From Rhynochetos jubatus (taxonomy: Eukaryota; Chordata; Aves; Eurypygiformes; Rhynochetidae), in contig CM050652.1 in the NCBI GenBank assembly GCA_027574665.1, forward strand, positions 6,118,589 through 6,182,588: a stretch of DNA of 64,000 nucleotides, in the 5' to 3' direction. Within the stretch, counting starts at the first letter, position 1. Every line of letters starts with the position of its first letter. Shown piece by piece: positions 1 through 11,630 of this stretch. The notes under the pieces are model-generated. The model saw only the letters and a list, made by a program, of their open reading frames with translations, made no database searches and was not told the origin of the DNA. The position numbers and the translations under genes were made by a program.

Positions 1-2714
1 TTGCCCAGTTCTTGACATATTAGGGTTTTAAAGTTCTTTGAGATGGGAAAATATTTTTCTCCAAACCATAAAGAAATGAAAACAGATATTGTTTTAAAGT
101 CACATGAGTCATTAAGCTGAAAAAATATCAAATATTGCAAGACCTATATGAAACCATGATAGTAGTGTCATTTGTTTACTTCTTTAACATGGCATTACTT
201 TCTCTTAATTGTCAATTCTGAAAAGACACTCAATCTGCACTCTGCAGAAAGCCATTTCTCTCTTATTGCACTTTAATAGGCATCTTGCAATATGTCTGTG
301 AATATATCTGGCATGATCATCTCAAACAAAATTCCATCTCAATGCTGTTTTCATTTTTTTCCCCCTCCTATGCATATTTTTTTTAATCTACTGAGTACAT
401 GTAAATAAATCCTGCATTAAGCTTTACAGAAAGGCAAGAGTGAGGATGTGGTACAGCACTGTTGTGATGTAGGCCCAGCAGGGAACTTGGCACCACTTGA
501 CTGCAGGCTCACTCCTCCTCCCAGTGGGATGGGGAGGAGAAAATGTAAGGAATGGCTCATGGGTCAAGGCAAAGACAGGGAGGGATCACCCACCAGTTGT
601 GGTCCTGGGCAAACCAGACTCAGCTTGGGGAAGAAGAGTCTATTTAATCATTTTTGGTTTGCCTCCTTAAATATGTCAGTTGAAGAGGTACTGGGTGGCT
701 CAGCTGTGGCCAGAGGCAGGTCTGACTTGGAGCTGGGAAAGCTTCTAGAACCTTCTCACAGGAGAAACCCCTGTGGCCTTTCCCCTCCTACGAACCCACC
801 ACCACCACACAAACCTGACACAAGCACATGCAAAGCTTTGCCTTGTTACCTCCTGTTGGTGCAGTTCAAGTTCTCAGTTCTGATCATCCTAAATTCAAAT
901 CCCAGTAAGTCACCCACAGGGACAAGTATCACACGTGGATAACAGTAAATAGTCTCCAGGCAGCCTTCTAGAAGTGTTCCTTTACCTTGAAATATCAATG
1001 TACAGTGCTTTATGTCATCAACTGCACTCTGGAAGGCCATTAACTCCTGTCTGCCTTGTGATCACAGAGGAAACTGCACAATGCTCTTAGTGACGGACGC
1101 ATAGTACACATACACAGGAGACAGCTTTACAGTGCATCATTTGGATGCTGTAACAACCTCACTGTGGTAGCCTGAAGCTTGTTTGTCCTGCCAAGAGGCC
1201 TCTTCAGACCATATTACACATGCAAATCGTCATGATATTTCTTTTGTGTTCAGCAGAAGTCTGTGCGTGCTAAAGGTGGTCTGAAATGGTTAGCTAATCC
1301 ACTTTATAACTCCAGACATAACAGCTAGCAAACTGGATTTCCAGAAATTGCTTTCTCTGACATTGTTATGATGAATATACTTCAATAGTGCAACATGCAG
1401 CACCTTTCTTGATTTATAATTAGTCATAATCCACTAAAAAATGAATTGTCTAGAAGCAAATATGACTTTCTTTGTATTGTCTCTTGGTGATTGGCATGAA
1501 AGTTATGAAAGTCTCACTGGTTAACAAAATACAATACCTAAATGCCTTGATTTGTTTTTAAAGGTGAATGTAATTTTCAATTCATGACATGCTGTATTTT
1601 CAATTATGGCAAGGAGGAGGCCTTCCAAACTGTCTTAGACAAAGTTGCAAAGAGTTTTCATTGTGATTTTTTTTTTTCCTCCAGGGAAGATTTATTTGGA
1701 AATGAGTTGAAAACAGTGTTCCTTTTTCATGCATCTGTTACACCACATCCAACATAATATTTGAGAGCCTTCCAGCCCCATATGCAGCAATAGTACAAAC
1801 TTTTTCTGGGGTCTTGTGTTCAGCCCTCCCTCTGAATCAAATGTATAGGCAGTAGTATGCTTTGCACTGTGTGTGTACAGAAAATCTGGTCTATGTGATA
1901 TATTTATTAGAGGAGACAAGTTCAAAGAAACATACACTGCACATGGAAAGGTTCTCACTCCTGTGGGCTTGTGATTCAGATATCAAACATTAATTGAAGC
2001 TCCATCTACTTCATCTAGCCACCAGCTCTAGCTTTTCAGACTTACTATGTTATTGGTAATCATAGTCTTTCTTTTAGCATATTCTTTGTTGGTCATTATC
2101 TTTTAAATAATGTTCTTCAGAAAAACTAAGCAGCTCCTCGTTTATTCTCCTAAAGCAGCCCCCTATATGCTTTCCATCATTCTTTTCCTTACCCAGCTTA
2201 TGATAGGCCAAATGGTAAATTCTTTTTTTTTTTTCCTATCATTCTGCAGTGCTCTGACCTCACCTTTCCTATTTCTGTTTCTCCTCCTGAACACTCTTAA
2301 AGAGCTCCAAGACACAGCTGCTGAAGACAACACCTACAATATTTCACACATAGTTATTCTCTGGGAACTATTTAATGCAAACACACTTCTCTAGGTACTT
2401 ACAAATGTCAGGGTAAATTCACCAAGCAGAAATTGTGTCAAAACAATCTGCATGCCACCCACTGGAACAGGAAGGTTTGGGGACAGAGGGGAAGCAGTTG
2501 AAAGCAGATCATTTGACTTTTTAGTATAGTTTTTGACATTGCTTTATGTGATGTTCTCACAAGGAAAATTAGGAGAGAGAAGGTGCAAAATAATTTGATT
2601 AATTCATCAACAGTATCTTGTTATCAAATTACAGGGAGGTAAGAAGCAGAGTTTCCAGCAAGTTCAGCACTGCTCTAGACTGTATTGAGAGTCTCCATTA
2701 AACACTCAACAAGG
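1..2714. other. Unrecognised AT-rich non-coding DNA
   Basis: No gene, RNA or repeat family was recognised here. The segment is AT-rich with scattered T and A runs. The longest open frame, 448-942 on the plus strand (164 codons), has proline-rich, low-complexity-like composition and no domain I know. It is treated as a chance frame. Confidence 0.6.
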
Positions 2715-3165
2715 GAGTAAAGACTATGTTCGCTAAAACTGCAGATGACACAAATCCCAGAGGTACAGAACACACACTGAAGGACAATATAATACCCATA
2801 AAAATCTCAATTTAAGTTCTTTGGCTGGTTTTAGAACTTCAGGAAAAAAATCCCAAAGGATAGTAATGGCTATGTCTAAATTTATTAGGGTTTATTTAAC
2901 CTAAAGCTGAGAATTCTAAAGGGAATATGTTAAGTGTTAAACATATCAAAGGCTATTAGAAGTAGAAGCTGATGGAAAGGACAGAACAAGGTATCACAGA
3001 CTTATACTATGACAAAAAGAAAGTTTCAGGTTAGACATTAAAAGCAATTTCTAACAATGAAGACAATTAAGCTCTGGAATAAATTGAGCAGGAAGGGGGT
3101 AGAGTCCCCGCCAGATTAGACAAGCAACTACCAGAAATCATGTAAAGTTAATCTGGTCCCATCTC
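2715..3165 (+). mobile_element. Ancient, highly diverged CR1-like LINE fragment
   Basis: At 2735-2765 the sequence resembles the nucleotide version of the reverse transcriptase active-site region (GCAGATGACACAAA, as in ADDTK). Further on, 3022-3090 reads like the CR1 3' region (GTTAGACATTA, then AAGCTCTGGAATAAATTG), in the same order and orientation. Between these the match is weak and there is no continuous frame. This is consistent with an old CR1 lineage much more diverged than the other copies here. Boundaries are approximate, and the call rests on recognising conserved blocks by eye. Confidence 0.5.
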
Positions 3166-3239
3166 AGAGAAAAGATGTTTTCCACTCACTTTTATGTTTT
3201 ATTGTCTCCAGTACCATAGAATTTGAGTATCTAAAAAAA

Positions 3240-3385
3240 CGCTGCCACATTTGTCCTCACAGCAAGCCCATTAGGTAGGGAAATAAATATTATTATTTAA
3301 TTTTTGAAATTTAGTGAATGAAAATAATTGTGGCTTTAGCAAAGGTATAAGGAAACTGCTAAGGTTCAGATCCAAAAGGTACTGA
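3240..3385 (-). mobile_element. MIR/CORE-SINE-like relic, antisense
   Basis: The segment reads like the reverse complement of the MIR core and 3' part: a TCCTCACAGCAAGCCC block, a GTAGG block, ATTATTATTT, then a degenerate GGAAACTG stretch. MIR relics are rare but known in birds. Family assignment is by remembered motif order only and the copy is strongly diverged. Confidence 0.5.
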
Positions 3386-3954
3386 GGAATCTCATGCCCA
3401 TTGATGCTCCTGTAAGTCTAGATCAATACTAGGAACTGACTTAAGTCTCTTTTGTTCATTATAGCATCTGAACTGCATCCTTGTCCTTCATTCCCATATC
3501 ATGTCCCAAGAGAAAAGAGGCAATTACTCTTCTCCTAACCTATCACGTAAGCACGCAGCCTAGAAACACCACGTATGAAATAATGGATCTAGTAAATACA
3601 GTCTATAAGCCAATATATAGGTCTCTTGGCAACTTTACAGCACACTTCAACTTTGATCATAATTTAAAAGGTGGCACTTACTCTGTATCGTGACTGCTTT
3701 TTTTTCAAAGTCTTGTTTCTCATGAAAAGTGGGATAAGATTTCTTTGAAGCTAACAGCCATCAGGATATTACATTAATGCTATATTGACTCAGACCTTCA
3801 TCCTTCCAAGGTGTATAAATTGCGTTCCATGCAGGCAGGTATGTGATGAGACCTTTCAAAGGAGATACCTGTGTGCTCATTACCATCACTATTACTTCAT
3901 GTGTCCCAGAAAGGCATAGTTGTAGAATATAGTAAGTAAAGGTCAGAAATGTGG

Positions 3955-4052
3955 GACCTGGGGGATTAGACTGATGTTCCTGTCGTGACCTTGGACTAGT
4001 AATTTCCCCTTCGTGTACCTCAGTTTCTGCCTTTATAAATCAAAATAATGAT
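3955..4052 (+). mobile_element. MIR/CORE-SINE-like relic, sense
   Basis: The order GTGACCTTGG, a degenerate CAAGTCACTT-like block, GTACCTCAGTTTCTGCC, then AAAATAATGATACT follows the MIR core (GTGACCTTGGGC ... CCTCAGTTTCC ... AATAATA). The A/B-box head was not found. Boundaries are approximate. Confidence 0.5.
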
Positions 4053-4199
4053 ACTTTGCAGACTACATTCATATCTCCAGATGAAAAGCATTGTCTGAAA
4101 GGCAGCTATCGGCCTTATCTTTATCAGTGTTTTACTTGGAAAAAATATTTTCCACCCCTAACTGCCAAGAGCTTGCAGGTTAAAACAGGTAAGACAGTA

Positions 4200-4346
4200 G
4201 AGATAGGAAACGGAAAGCTTTATCCTCATTCTAGAGAAACAGAGACACACATATCAAGTGCATTTCCTTTGGTCACAATGGAAATCTGTAGCTAAATCAG
4301 GGATCCAATTTGCAAGTCAGTGCCTTAAGCACAGGCTTTTCCAGGT
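4200..4346 (-). mobile_element. MIR/CORE-SINE-like relic, antisense
   Basis: In the plus direction the order is CCTCATTCTAGAGAAACAGA, CAAGTGCATTTCC, GGTCACA, TAGCTAAATCAGGGATCCA, then GTGCCTTAAGCACAGGC. This parallels reverse-complement MIR (CTCATTTTACAGATGAGGAA ... AAGTGACTTGCCC ... GGTCACA ... GGGATT ... GTGCTCT). It is the most complete of the MIR-like relics in the window. Confidence 0.55.
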
Positions 4347-5487
4347 GTTCTCCCTGGGCATTAAAGATGTAGAGGGAGTTTTCATAAGAGAGTGGATTTG
4401 TGCCAATATCCATGGCAAGAATTTTTCCCTTCCTCTCAAGTTCTGCAGAAAACTATTTGCAAGATAGTTTGCTGGCCTGTCTGACACCCCAGAGGTGGCC
4501 ATATAGCAGTAAAGCTGCACAGACTGTAAATTTTACAGATCCTTTCATCTTATGAAACAGCAATCAAAATCTTACAGTTTTTCCAGCTGTCTGTTTCAAT
4601 GGAAGGTGCAACAGAAGGAAACTCAGTACTTCCTGCAAGGTGCCATGGTTTTGTAAAAGTCCCAGAGACAAAGCACACCCATCCAGAGAAGGATGACTCA
4701 AATGTTGAAACTGGGTCAATGGGCTGGGGCATAAATCCTCCCTGTTTTGCACAGCAGCTCCCTTTCATTCTCCCTCCCTGCACAGAGACCAAAGAGTAAA
4801 TCTGGCATATGTAGTAAGTGAACATTTAACTGCTGTTGCAGCATTACACCCCAGGTGAAAACTTTCCTCTTGGTTACTCTTTCCATCACTTTCTCTCTAC
4901 TGGTCTTGTTTCTGAATTTCTTTCCCTCAACATTACATCCCATGGTTCTACTCTCCCTTTGCAACTTAGTTGGTTTCATTTTTACTGCCAAGCCCCATTC
5001 CATTCACCAAAATGATAAATAATATGAATGATACTGATGTATCAATATAGCTCCTTCACTTCCACAGATAAAGCAAAGATGTGGTGCTCAGACTTCTGAT
5101 CCACTCTTTCAGGCTGTTGATATAACTGAAGTGCAACAGATTAAATATCATATACTTGCTTTGCCTGGAAGGCTACCTTTTCTTTGAATGCTTGGGTATT
5201 GGAGGTGTTATAAACATAACGTGCCACTGGATCTAGGCCAGGAACTTCAGGTGGGATCACCTGTGCTCACAAAACATTTTATAAATGTTCTTAGTAGAAG
5301 AATTACATTTTTAATAGCATTTCTTGTGCACCTAGTGTATTTAACCCACCAAAGGTTTTCTGACCCAGATCCCATAGCATTCAAAGTCTAGGTACTCAGC
5401 ATAATCTGTTACTACTAGCCAAGAATTAATGTCAAGAAACAATACCAGTGCTTTCCTGGGCTGAAACCAGTGTGTTTCTCACAATTC
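4347..5487. other. Unrecognised non-coding DNA
   Basis: Several overlapping 60-95 codon frames on both strands between 4550 and 5003 have no recognisable domain and look like chance frames. No repeat was recognised. Confidence 0.5.
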
Positions 5488-5966
5488 CCAGCTCTGGGCT
5501 GCCCAGTACAAGACAGAGGTGGACATACTGGAATGACACAGCAATACGCCAAAATGATGATGAAGGGACTGGAACATTGCCTGAGAGAGTTGGGCTTGTT
5601 CAGCCTGGAGAAGAGAAGGCTCCAGGGAGACCTTATAGCACCTTCCAGTACCTGAAGAAAGCTGGGGGGGGGGACTTTTTACAAGGGCAGGTAGTGACAG
5701 GACAAGGGGTAACAGGTTTGAATTGAAAGAGGGGAGATTTAGATTGGACATCAGGAAACAATTGTTCATGGAGAGGGTGGTGAGGCACTGGCACATGTTG
5801 CCCAGAGAAGCTGTGGGTGCCCCATCCCTGGAAGTGTTCAGGGCCAGGCTGGATGAGGCTTGGAGCAACCTGGTCTAATGGAGGGTGTCCCTGCCCATGG
5901 CAGGGGGGTTGGAACTGGATGAGCTTTAAGGTCCCTTCCAGCCCAAACCATTCTGTGATTCTATGA
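5488..5966 (+). mobile_element. 5'-truncated CR1 LINE, 3' end
   Basis: This is the last roughly 480 bases of a CR1, starting in the C-terminal part of ORF2 (CTCTGGGCTGCCCAGTACAAG). It carries the ORF2 C-terminal coding remnant, with LRELGLF-like codons near 5583-5606. The CR1 3' UTR includes GGTCTAATGGAGGGTGTCCC and GGTTGGAACTGGATGA. It ends in two 8-bp CR1 terminal repeats, ATTCTGTG at 5950-5957 and ATTCTATG at 5958-5965. A G-run near 5666 and indels break the frame. The 5' truncation is typical of incomplete reverse transcription. Confidence 0.9.
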
Positions 5967-6384
5967 TCCCTCATATGAGGAGAGGCTGAGATAGCTGTGT
6001 CTTTTCACCCTGGAGAAAAGAAGGTTCAGAGGGATCTTATAATTGTGTATAAATACCTGCTGGTGGGCAGCAAAGAAAAGGGAGCCAAATTCTTCTCAGT
6101 GGTATCCAGTGGTAGGACAAGAGGCAATAGGCACAAACTGAAATACAGGAAATTCTGTTTGAAGATGAGAAAACAACTGTTTTACTGTGAGGGTGACTTG
6201 AGTACTGGAACAGGCTGCCCAGAGAGGTTTTGGTGTCTCCATTCTTGGAGGTATTCAAAACCCAACTGAACATGGTCCTGAGCAATCTGCTCTAGGTGAC
6301 CCTGCTTCGAACACAAAGGTTGGACTAGACAGTCCTCAGAGGTCCTTTCCAACCTCATTCCACCTTTGGTTCTGTGTTTCTGTG
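5967..6384 (+). mobile_element. 5'-truncated CR1 LINE, 3' end, directly following another CR1
   Basis: A second CR1 3' segment starts within a base or two of the previous element's terminal octamers (CTCATATGAGGAGAGGCTGAG). It contains a readable remnant of the ORF2 C-terminus at 5997-6269, with FSVVSSGRTRGN-like residues. The 3' UTR has GACCCTGCTTCGAACA and GGTTGGACTAGA, and the tail has degenerate octamers TTCTGTG and TTTCTGTG at 6370-6384. The 3' UTR differs from its upstream neighbour, so it is a different CR1 subfamily and not a simple duplication. Confidence 0.88.
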
Positions 6385-9343
6385 AAATAAAACATTTTAG
6401 GATGAGGGAAAATCAGATTTAATCTAACTGTCTCCCCTGAGAACCATAGTATATCACCATGTCATACAGGAGTTGGGGGAAAATAAAGACTTGCAAGTCC
6501 TGAACACCATTGGAAACTAATACCATGGGAACAGTGCTCTGGAGGGCACATCTAGTGCAACTGAGTTCAGTCCCCTGCTTTTGCAGGTCATCATAACAGA
6601 CAATTCCTATTCTAATTTTTTTTATTATAAATTAGCTCTAGGCACAGTCGGAAAGACCAGATATTTCCAGACCAAAAAAGGGAACCCAATCTGGATACTT
6701 ACAGAGGACTCAGCCACACTCCCTCACACTCCAAAATGTGCCTGAAGCAAAATGAACCCCCATGTACAGTGTGGCTGCAACATGGGGGAAGAGTGAAACC
6801 CATGTTGGAGTTTGAGACTTTGTATTAAGAATATCATGTAAAATAAAGGAAGCTGGAGAGCTGGGAAAAGGAGATCTAGATGAAATACCCTTCTTCTTGG
6901 GGTGAGTGGGATTAGTTTTCACCCTAGCTGACAGAAATATGTATAGGCATTTTACTGTTAAATGCTGTGTGGACATCCAGTACAAATGTAAGTAACATCC
7001 TTTAGGTCCATAAAAAAACCCCAAACAAATATTTTTTTTTTCTCCGTTGCAAAAAAGAAAAGGAAGGAAGGAGTAAAGAGTGTCTATGGCCTGCTAATAA
7101 CACAATGTTGCAATTTAGGTTTCCTTTACAAAATAGTGCCCAGTATCTACTACCTCATGATAAATAGAAGCTGTATCGCATGACACTTGTGAACAATGGG
7201 TGAAAGGGATATTAGAAAAATCTCATTTATCTTCTGCTTTATTTCTTGATAGAGGTCCTTGTCACCATGGCTATTATGTGACTAGCCCTAGAAAGGCCAC
7301 CTCATTAGTTTTCTTTATCAAGATAGCAAGGTCTCCTTTAAAGGGACAGCACTTACATTTCAGCTTCAAATAGAAAACAGACTGCATTGTGCGAACGTGT
7401 TGCTACCTCTGTTTTTGCTGCTTAAATACGTAGGTTATTTCCATAGCTGTCAACCAGATGAAATTAACACTCCTGTGATGAGGAAGGTATCTCTGGAACA
7501 GAAATATAAAAAATGGAATTTTACGAGCAGATTGCTTGTATTTCCCTCATGCATTTCTTTAATGCATATGGCATTTCTTTAATAAACAAACACACACCAA
7601 GGGGAAAAGAAAAAAATGAAAGCTACTTTCTGTAAATTCTGTAAATCTATTTTCCCCTTTGTCTCTTCCACTCACAAATACATCTTCCTCTTGTCTGACA
7701 ACCACTTTGAAAATCTTCCTCTGTTGCCACCAAAGCAACCATGTGAGTGTCAACAAATCAGTAATGATTTAGAATATGTCAAAGGAAATTCAACATTTTT
7801 GTCTCTTTTCAAAAATCTTAATGACAGGTAGATAAAGTTGGACAACACCATCTCTATTGGCTTTCTCCGAGTTTTGATGCGCATTTTTCATAGAATGAAA
7901 GATCTTGCTTCTCTTGCAGCCGGCAAGGCAAGGGAAGAGTAGCTGCAAAATCCTACAGTGCCAAATAATTGTATTAGCCATGTCTAGCTTTCTGCATAAT
8001 TAAGAATGTTTTGGATTTCGGAGATACATAAAATCAATGATTACAAAATAATGTTGGGGTTTTTTTCCTCTGTTCTGATTTATGATATAATAGTAATTAA
8101 CTCTCAGAATACAGTGCTAGCTTTAAATAGTTGATTAAATGTACCCTCTCATTTGATAACTCACTAGAAAGCGCCTTAGAGGTAAGAGGACACTGAATGG
8201 ATCTGACAATACTATTAGCTTACTGTATAAATCACAATGACTTATTTCACTGCATTTTAAATGAAGATAAAATATTAAAATGAAAAAAAAATTGCATTAA
8301 TACAACATTAAGGTTAGGAATTTTAAGGCACAAGATCAGGAAATGAAAAAGCTAAGGCTCTTTTAGTAGTAATCCATATCAGGTGTGTGTTTTCAGCAAG
8401 TAACCCGAGAGACAAATGTTGTATCTGGATACATTGAAAATATCCTAAAAATAATGGGCCAACTGCATTTGCTAGAAGAGATTTGGAGTTTGAAATTCCT
8501 ATTTGTCTCCTGTTTACAGTTTTGAATATGAAAGAATAGAAATGGCAGTGTGGGTTTTTCCTTGAAGCTGTTGCACGCCCTACTGCAAACCTTTGTGTTC
8601 CTTGTCGAGTTGCTTACATCTGAAGTGAACTTGTGCTCCTTTAATGCCAGTGTTGTTATTCCCTTGCTACCAATTATTTTCTTTTTTTGATTTTTCTCAA
8701 AAATAGGAAATAAAGAAGACTGAGTTAGGAATAAAAAATGAAGACTCCCTAGCACTTCCTTTCTCAGCTGTTCCTACCTTTCTACTAATTCAGATGTTTT
8801 CTCTAGGAGTTCCTGTTATTTTAGGGTCATTGAAAGTCACATTTCTATTCCATTGGAGCACAATCAATCCACTCAGGAGTAAGTTTTGTGCCAGAAAATA
8901 CTGTGTCACATCACTAATATATGTCACATTGGTTATTACATTACGTAGGTCAGTGTGTCATTAGTGATGGATGCATATGAGCTGAAGAACTCAAAGCATT
9001 TGAACTCACAATCATTTTTTGTTTCTACTGGAGATAGCCTATCATGACTCTGAACACCAGTGCTCAGGCCAAAGCCTCAACAGCAGAGAAAGACAAGAGC
9101 TAGTGCAAACCTGTAGGAGCTTCGTCTAAACAGACAAAGCAAAGTGGGAGAAAAAGCTGAGGAAATGGAATACAGATGTGAAAAGATGAGGGTAACAGTC
9201 TAACAAGCAGCTAGATGATGACAATACTGGGAATAGAATCACCTCCACAAACTCTCAGTTCAGAGCATAACCTAACAGGTTCAGTGGGTGGCCATACTGG
9301 GAACCTATCCAATATGTTGGTTTTCACAAGCCAGTCTGGAATG

Positions 9344-9411
9344 AAAAAAAAACCAAAAAAACCCCCCACCAAACCAAAAAACCAAACCAACAAACAAAAA
9401 AAAAAAAACCC
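9344..9411. repeat. A/C-rich low-complexity tract
   Basis: About 68 bases are composed almost only of A and C, in blocks such as AACCAAAAAAACCCCCC, CCAAACCAACAAACA and a 12-base A run. The minus strand is T/G-rich, which gives rise to an artefactual open frame at 9211-9480. Confidence 0.85.
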
Positions 9412-10587
9412 TGGATTTAAAAACCACTTGTTTGAAATAACAATATTATGTGGGGGTGGGGGATATATTTTAAATGTCATGGCTACCTGCTATTGTATAT
9501 ATTGATCATCCCCATGGCCTGGACAACTATCGCACAGAGATAGACCAGCCAGTATAAATACCATAGGCACTTGTTACATAACAAATCTTTATCTATTTAC
9601 CTTTCAGAACATTAGATCGATCTGCTCTGAACTTTGGACTTTTCACAATCATAAGTATTATAGTTTCCCATTCATAGTAACTGTAGAAATAGCAGGGGTA
9701 CTGCTGATGGAAAGACCGTGACCTCACTTATTACACCACCTGTGTACTCCTGAGAACCCTATAATTGAAACATTACATGTTGACTCACCTTTTTCTTATG
9801 ATGTATTGTAACTTCTCAAGGCTAGAGTTTTCAATCACGGATTTTCAGAGTTATATCAGTGAAACATTTTAAATCTATTCTACTCTGAGAGAAGCTGGTC
9901 CTCCTCAAAAACCCTTTCTTTCCTAGTTATTTTATTTCCTTAAAATGAACTTTCTAAACCATTACTTTTTCTCTTATTACCCAGTTTATTCTGGAATAAC
10001 AAGGTTTTCTAATAATCACAAAGGATTCAAAAGTATACTTGGGCCATTCAGGACTCCAGCATATCAACACCCAGTTCCCCGCTCAAAGGCCCCTATACCT
10101 TTCTTACACCACATGTAGATATAAAACTATCCTCCTGCTACTACTGCATCTTGCAAATGTTATTCCCTCTGTTTCACTTGTCTCTTGCAAAACCTCTCAT
10201 GTAGATTCTACCTTCAGCTCCACTCTGCTACTATTCCCAAAAGCAGGGATCCAGGAAAGTATCCAAGATGCGCTCATCTGTCAGTGGACACACTAAACTT
10301 GTAGAGGCAGCCTGTGACATTGATCTTCCCAGGAGATACCTCCTGATGGGAAACAGTCAGACCATCTGCAGATCATCCTCCAGGATATTCACTCAATGAT
10401 TTAATATGAATGGTGCATTAGCCTAATAAAACCTATCGGTATTGTGGGGTGAAATTGCTATGGAGAGCAAATATGTTTCTAGCTTGGCTAACACGCTTGC
10501 CTAAATATATTTTTGAGGATTGACTCTTGTTCTGTCAGATGTTTGAAGGATGCCAATAACCAGAAGACATTTCCCCCAGTGAAGTCC

Positions 10588-10614
10588 ATGAATGTTGCTT
10601 GCTGCAACATTCAT
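10588..10614. repeat. Perfect 11-bp inverted repeat with 5-base loop
   Basis: ATGAATGTTGC at 10588-10598 is the exact reverse complement of GCAACATTCAT at 10604-10614, separated by TTGCT. Flanking bases do not extend the pairing. No T-run terminator or longer miRNA-like arm is seen. Confidence 0.8.
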
Positions 10615-11443
10615 ATCGGGGCTTGCCGCAGTCTTACACAAACAGCTGAGAGATGAAGGAGCACAGAGGATGGCTCATCTATCTGTGGCAGCTTTCAACT
10701 CCTGTGGGGGAAATCAGCTCTCTTTGCCAGAAGAAAACTCAGTGATGAATGTATTTTAGTCCATAGTCCCTACAGCACTAGCTAAAAAAGTGGGAGGGAC
10801 TTTTAAGGACAACTGTTTCTCTAGCTGTGTGAAAAATATTTCCTCTGCTTTGATACATGAAATAATCCTAATAACCAAGCAATGCTTTGGAGATGCCGAT
10901 CACTCTGGCTGTTTTTCTTTCCATATTTCATTGCAACATTAGTTACTTACAAGTTAAGAACCCTGCTGAGAAGCATGTCACCTCCTGTAGGGATAGTTGA
11001 GGAGAATATGTTACAAGAAGTTTCAAAGGAAGATAGTTACAGGTGAGAAAACACATCTGAAATCTTCTCAGATTTTGGAATGCTTCCTCACCAAATAACT
11101 GGAGACCTGATTACATAAGAAAATTAAATAATTGATAATTAACTGTCTGAAAGCACTGATGTTTCTAGCCTGGTATTATTTACATGCTGTCTACCCTTAA
11201 ACACAGTCTCCCCATTGTAAGTAGTAGTAGCTTCTGGATATTTTATGGTTCAGTAATGTGGAAGGTTTCTAGAGACTTTTTGAGAGGACTGTAGTTAATA
11301 TAAAATGACACGGAAGAATCGAGCCTGATTCTTGGTTCTGACAATTGCCTGACAGATAAATGGGTACAAGTTCTATCTCCCCAAATATGATTTGGTACTT
11401 AGCATCCATTGATTCCATGGTGAGTTAGATGCCTGAATGTGTT

Positions 11444-11630
11444 AGAATCAAAGAATCACAGGAATTTTTAGGTTTGAAAAGACCAATATGATCATTAAGT
11501 CTAACCATTACTATAACATTGCCAAATCCACCACTAAACCATGTCTCTAAGTGCCTCATCCACATGTCTTTTAAATACCTCCAGAGACCATGATTCAACC
11601 ACATCCACTGGCAGCCTGTTCCGATGCCCA
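11444..11630 (-). mobile_element. CR1 LINE 3' fragment, antisense
   Basis: Read on the plus strand this gives the reverse complement of a CR1 3' region: AGAATCAAAGAATCACAGG (decayed terminal octamers), GATCATTAAGTCTAACCATT, CCACCACTAAACCATGTC, CACATGTCTTTTAAATACCT and GGCAGCCTGTTCC. It is about 190 bases and 5'-truncated. It belongs to the same subfamily as the 16.6 kb copy, which shares the CCACTAAACCA and CTTTTAAATACCT blocks. Confidence 0.9.

Larger units (their letters stand above)
6385..11443. other. Unrecognised AT-rich non-coding DNA
   Basis: No gene was recognised. Contents I can name are an A/C-rich low-complexity tract at 9344-9411, a short direct repeat (GCATTTCTTTAAT at 7551-7563 and 7571-7583), and a perfect hairpin at 10588-10614. 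Frames such as 8393-8755 on the minus strand (120 codons) show no domain. Confidence 0.55.

Noticed and set aside
448..942. 164-codon plus-strand frame with a proline-rich stretch
   Set aside because: No recognisable domain and no supporting splice or promoter context; composition looks like translated non-coding DNA.
5479..5974. Minus-strand frames of 113-129 codons
   Set aside because: Antisense shadows of the CR1 at 5488-5966. The same holds for 33126-33473 and 29191-29514.
9211..9480. Minus-strand frame with a hydrophobic, Phe/Gly-rich segment that looks like a membrane protein
   Set aside because: The hydrophobic part is just the translation of the complement of the A/C-rich low-complexity tract at 9344-9411.
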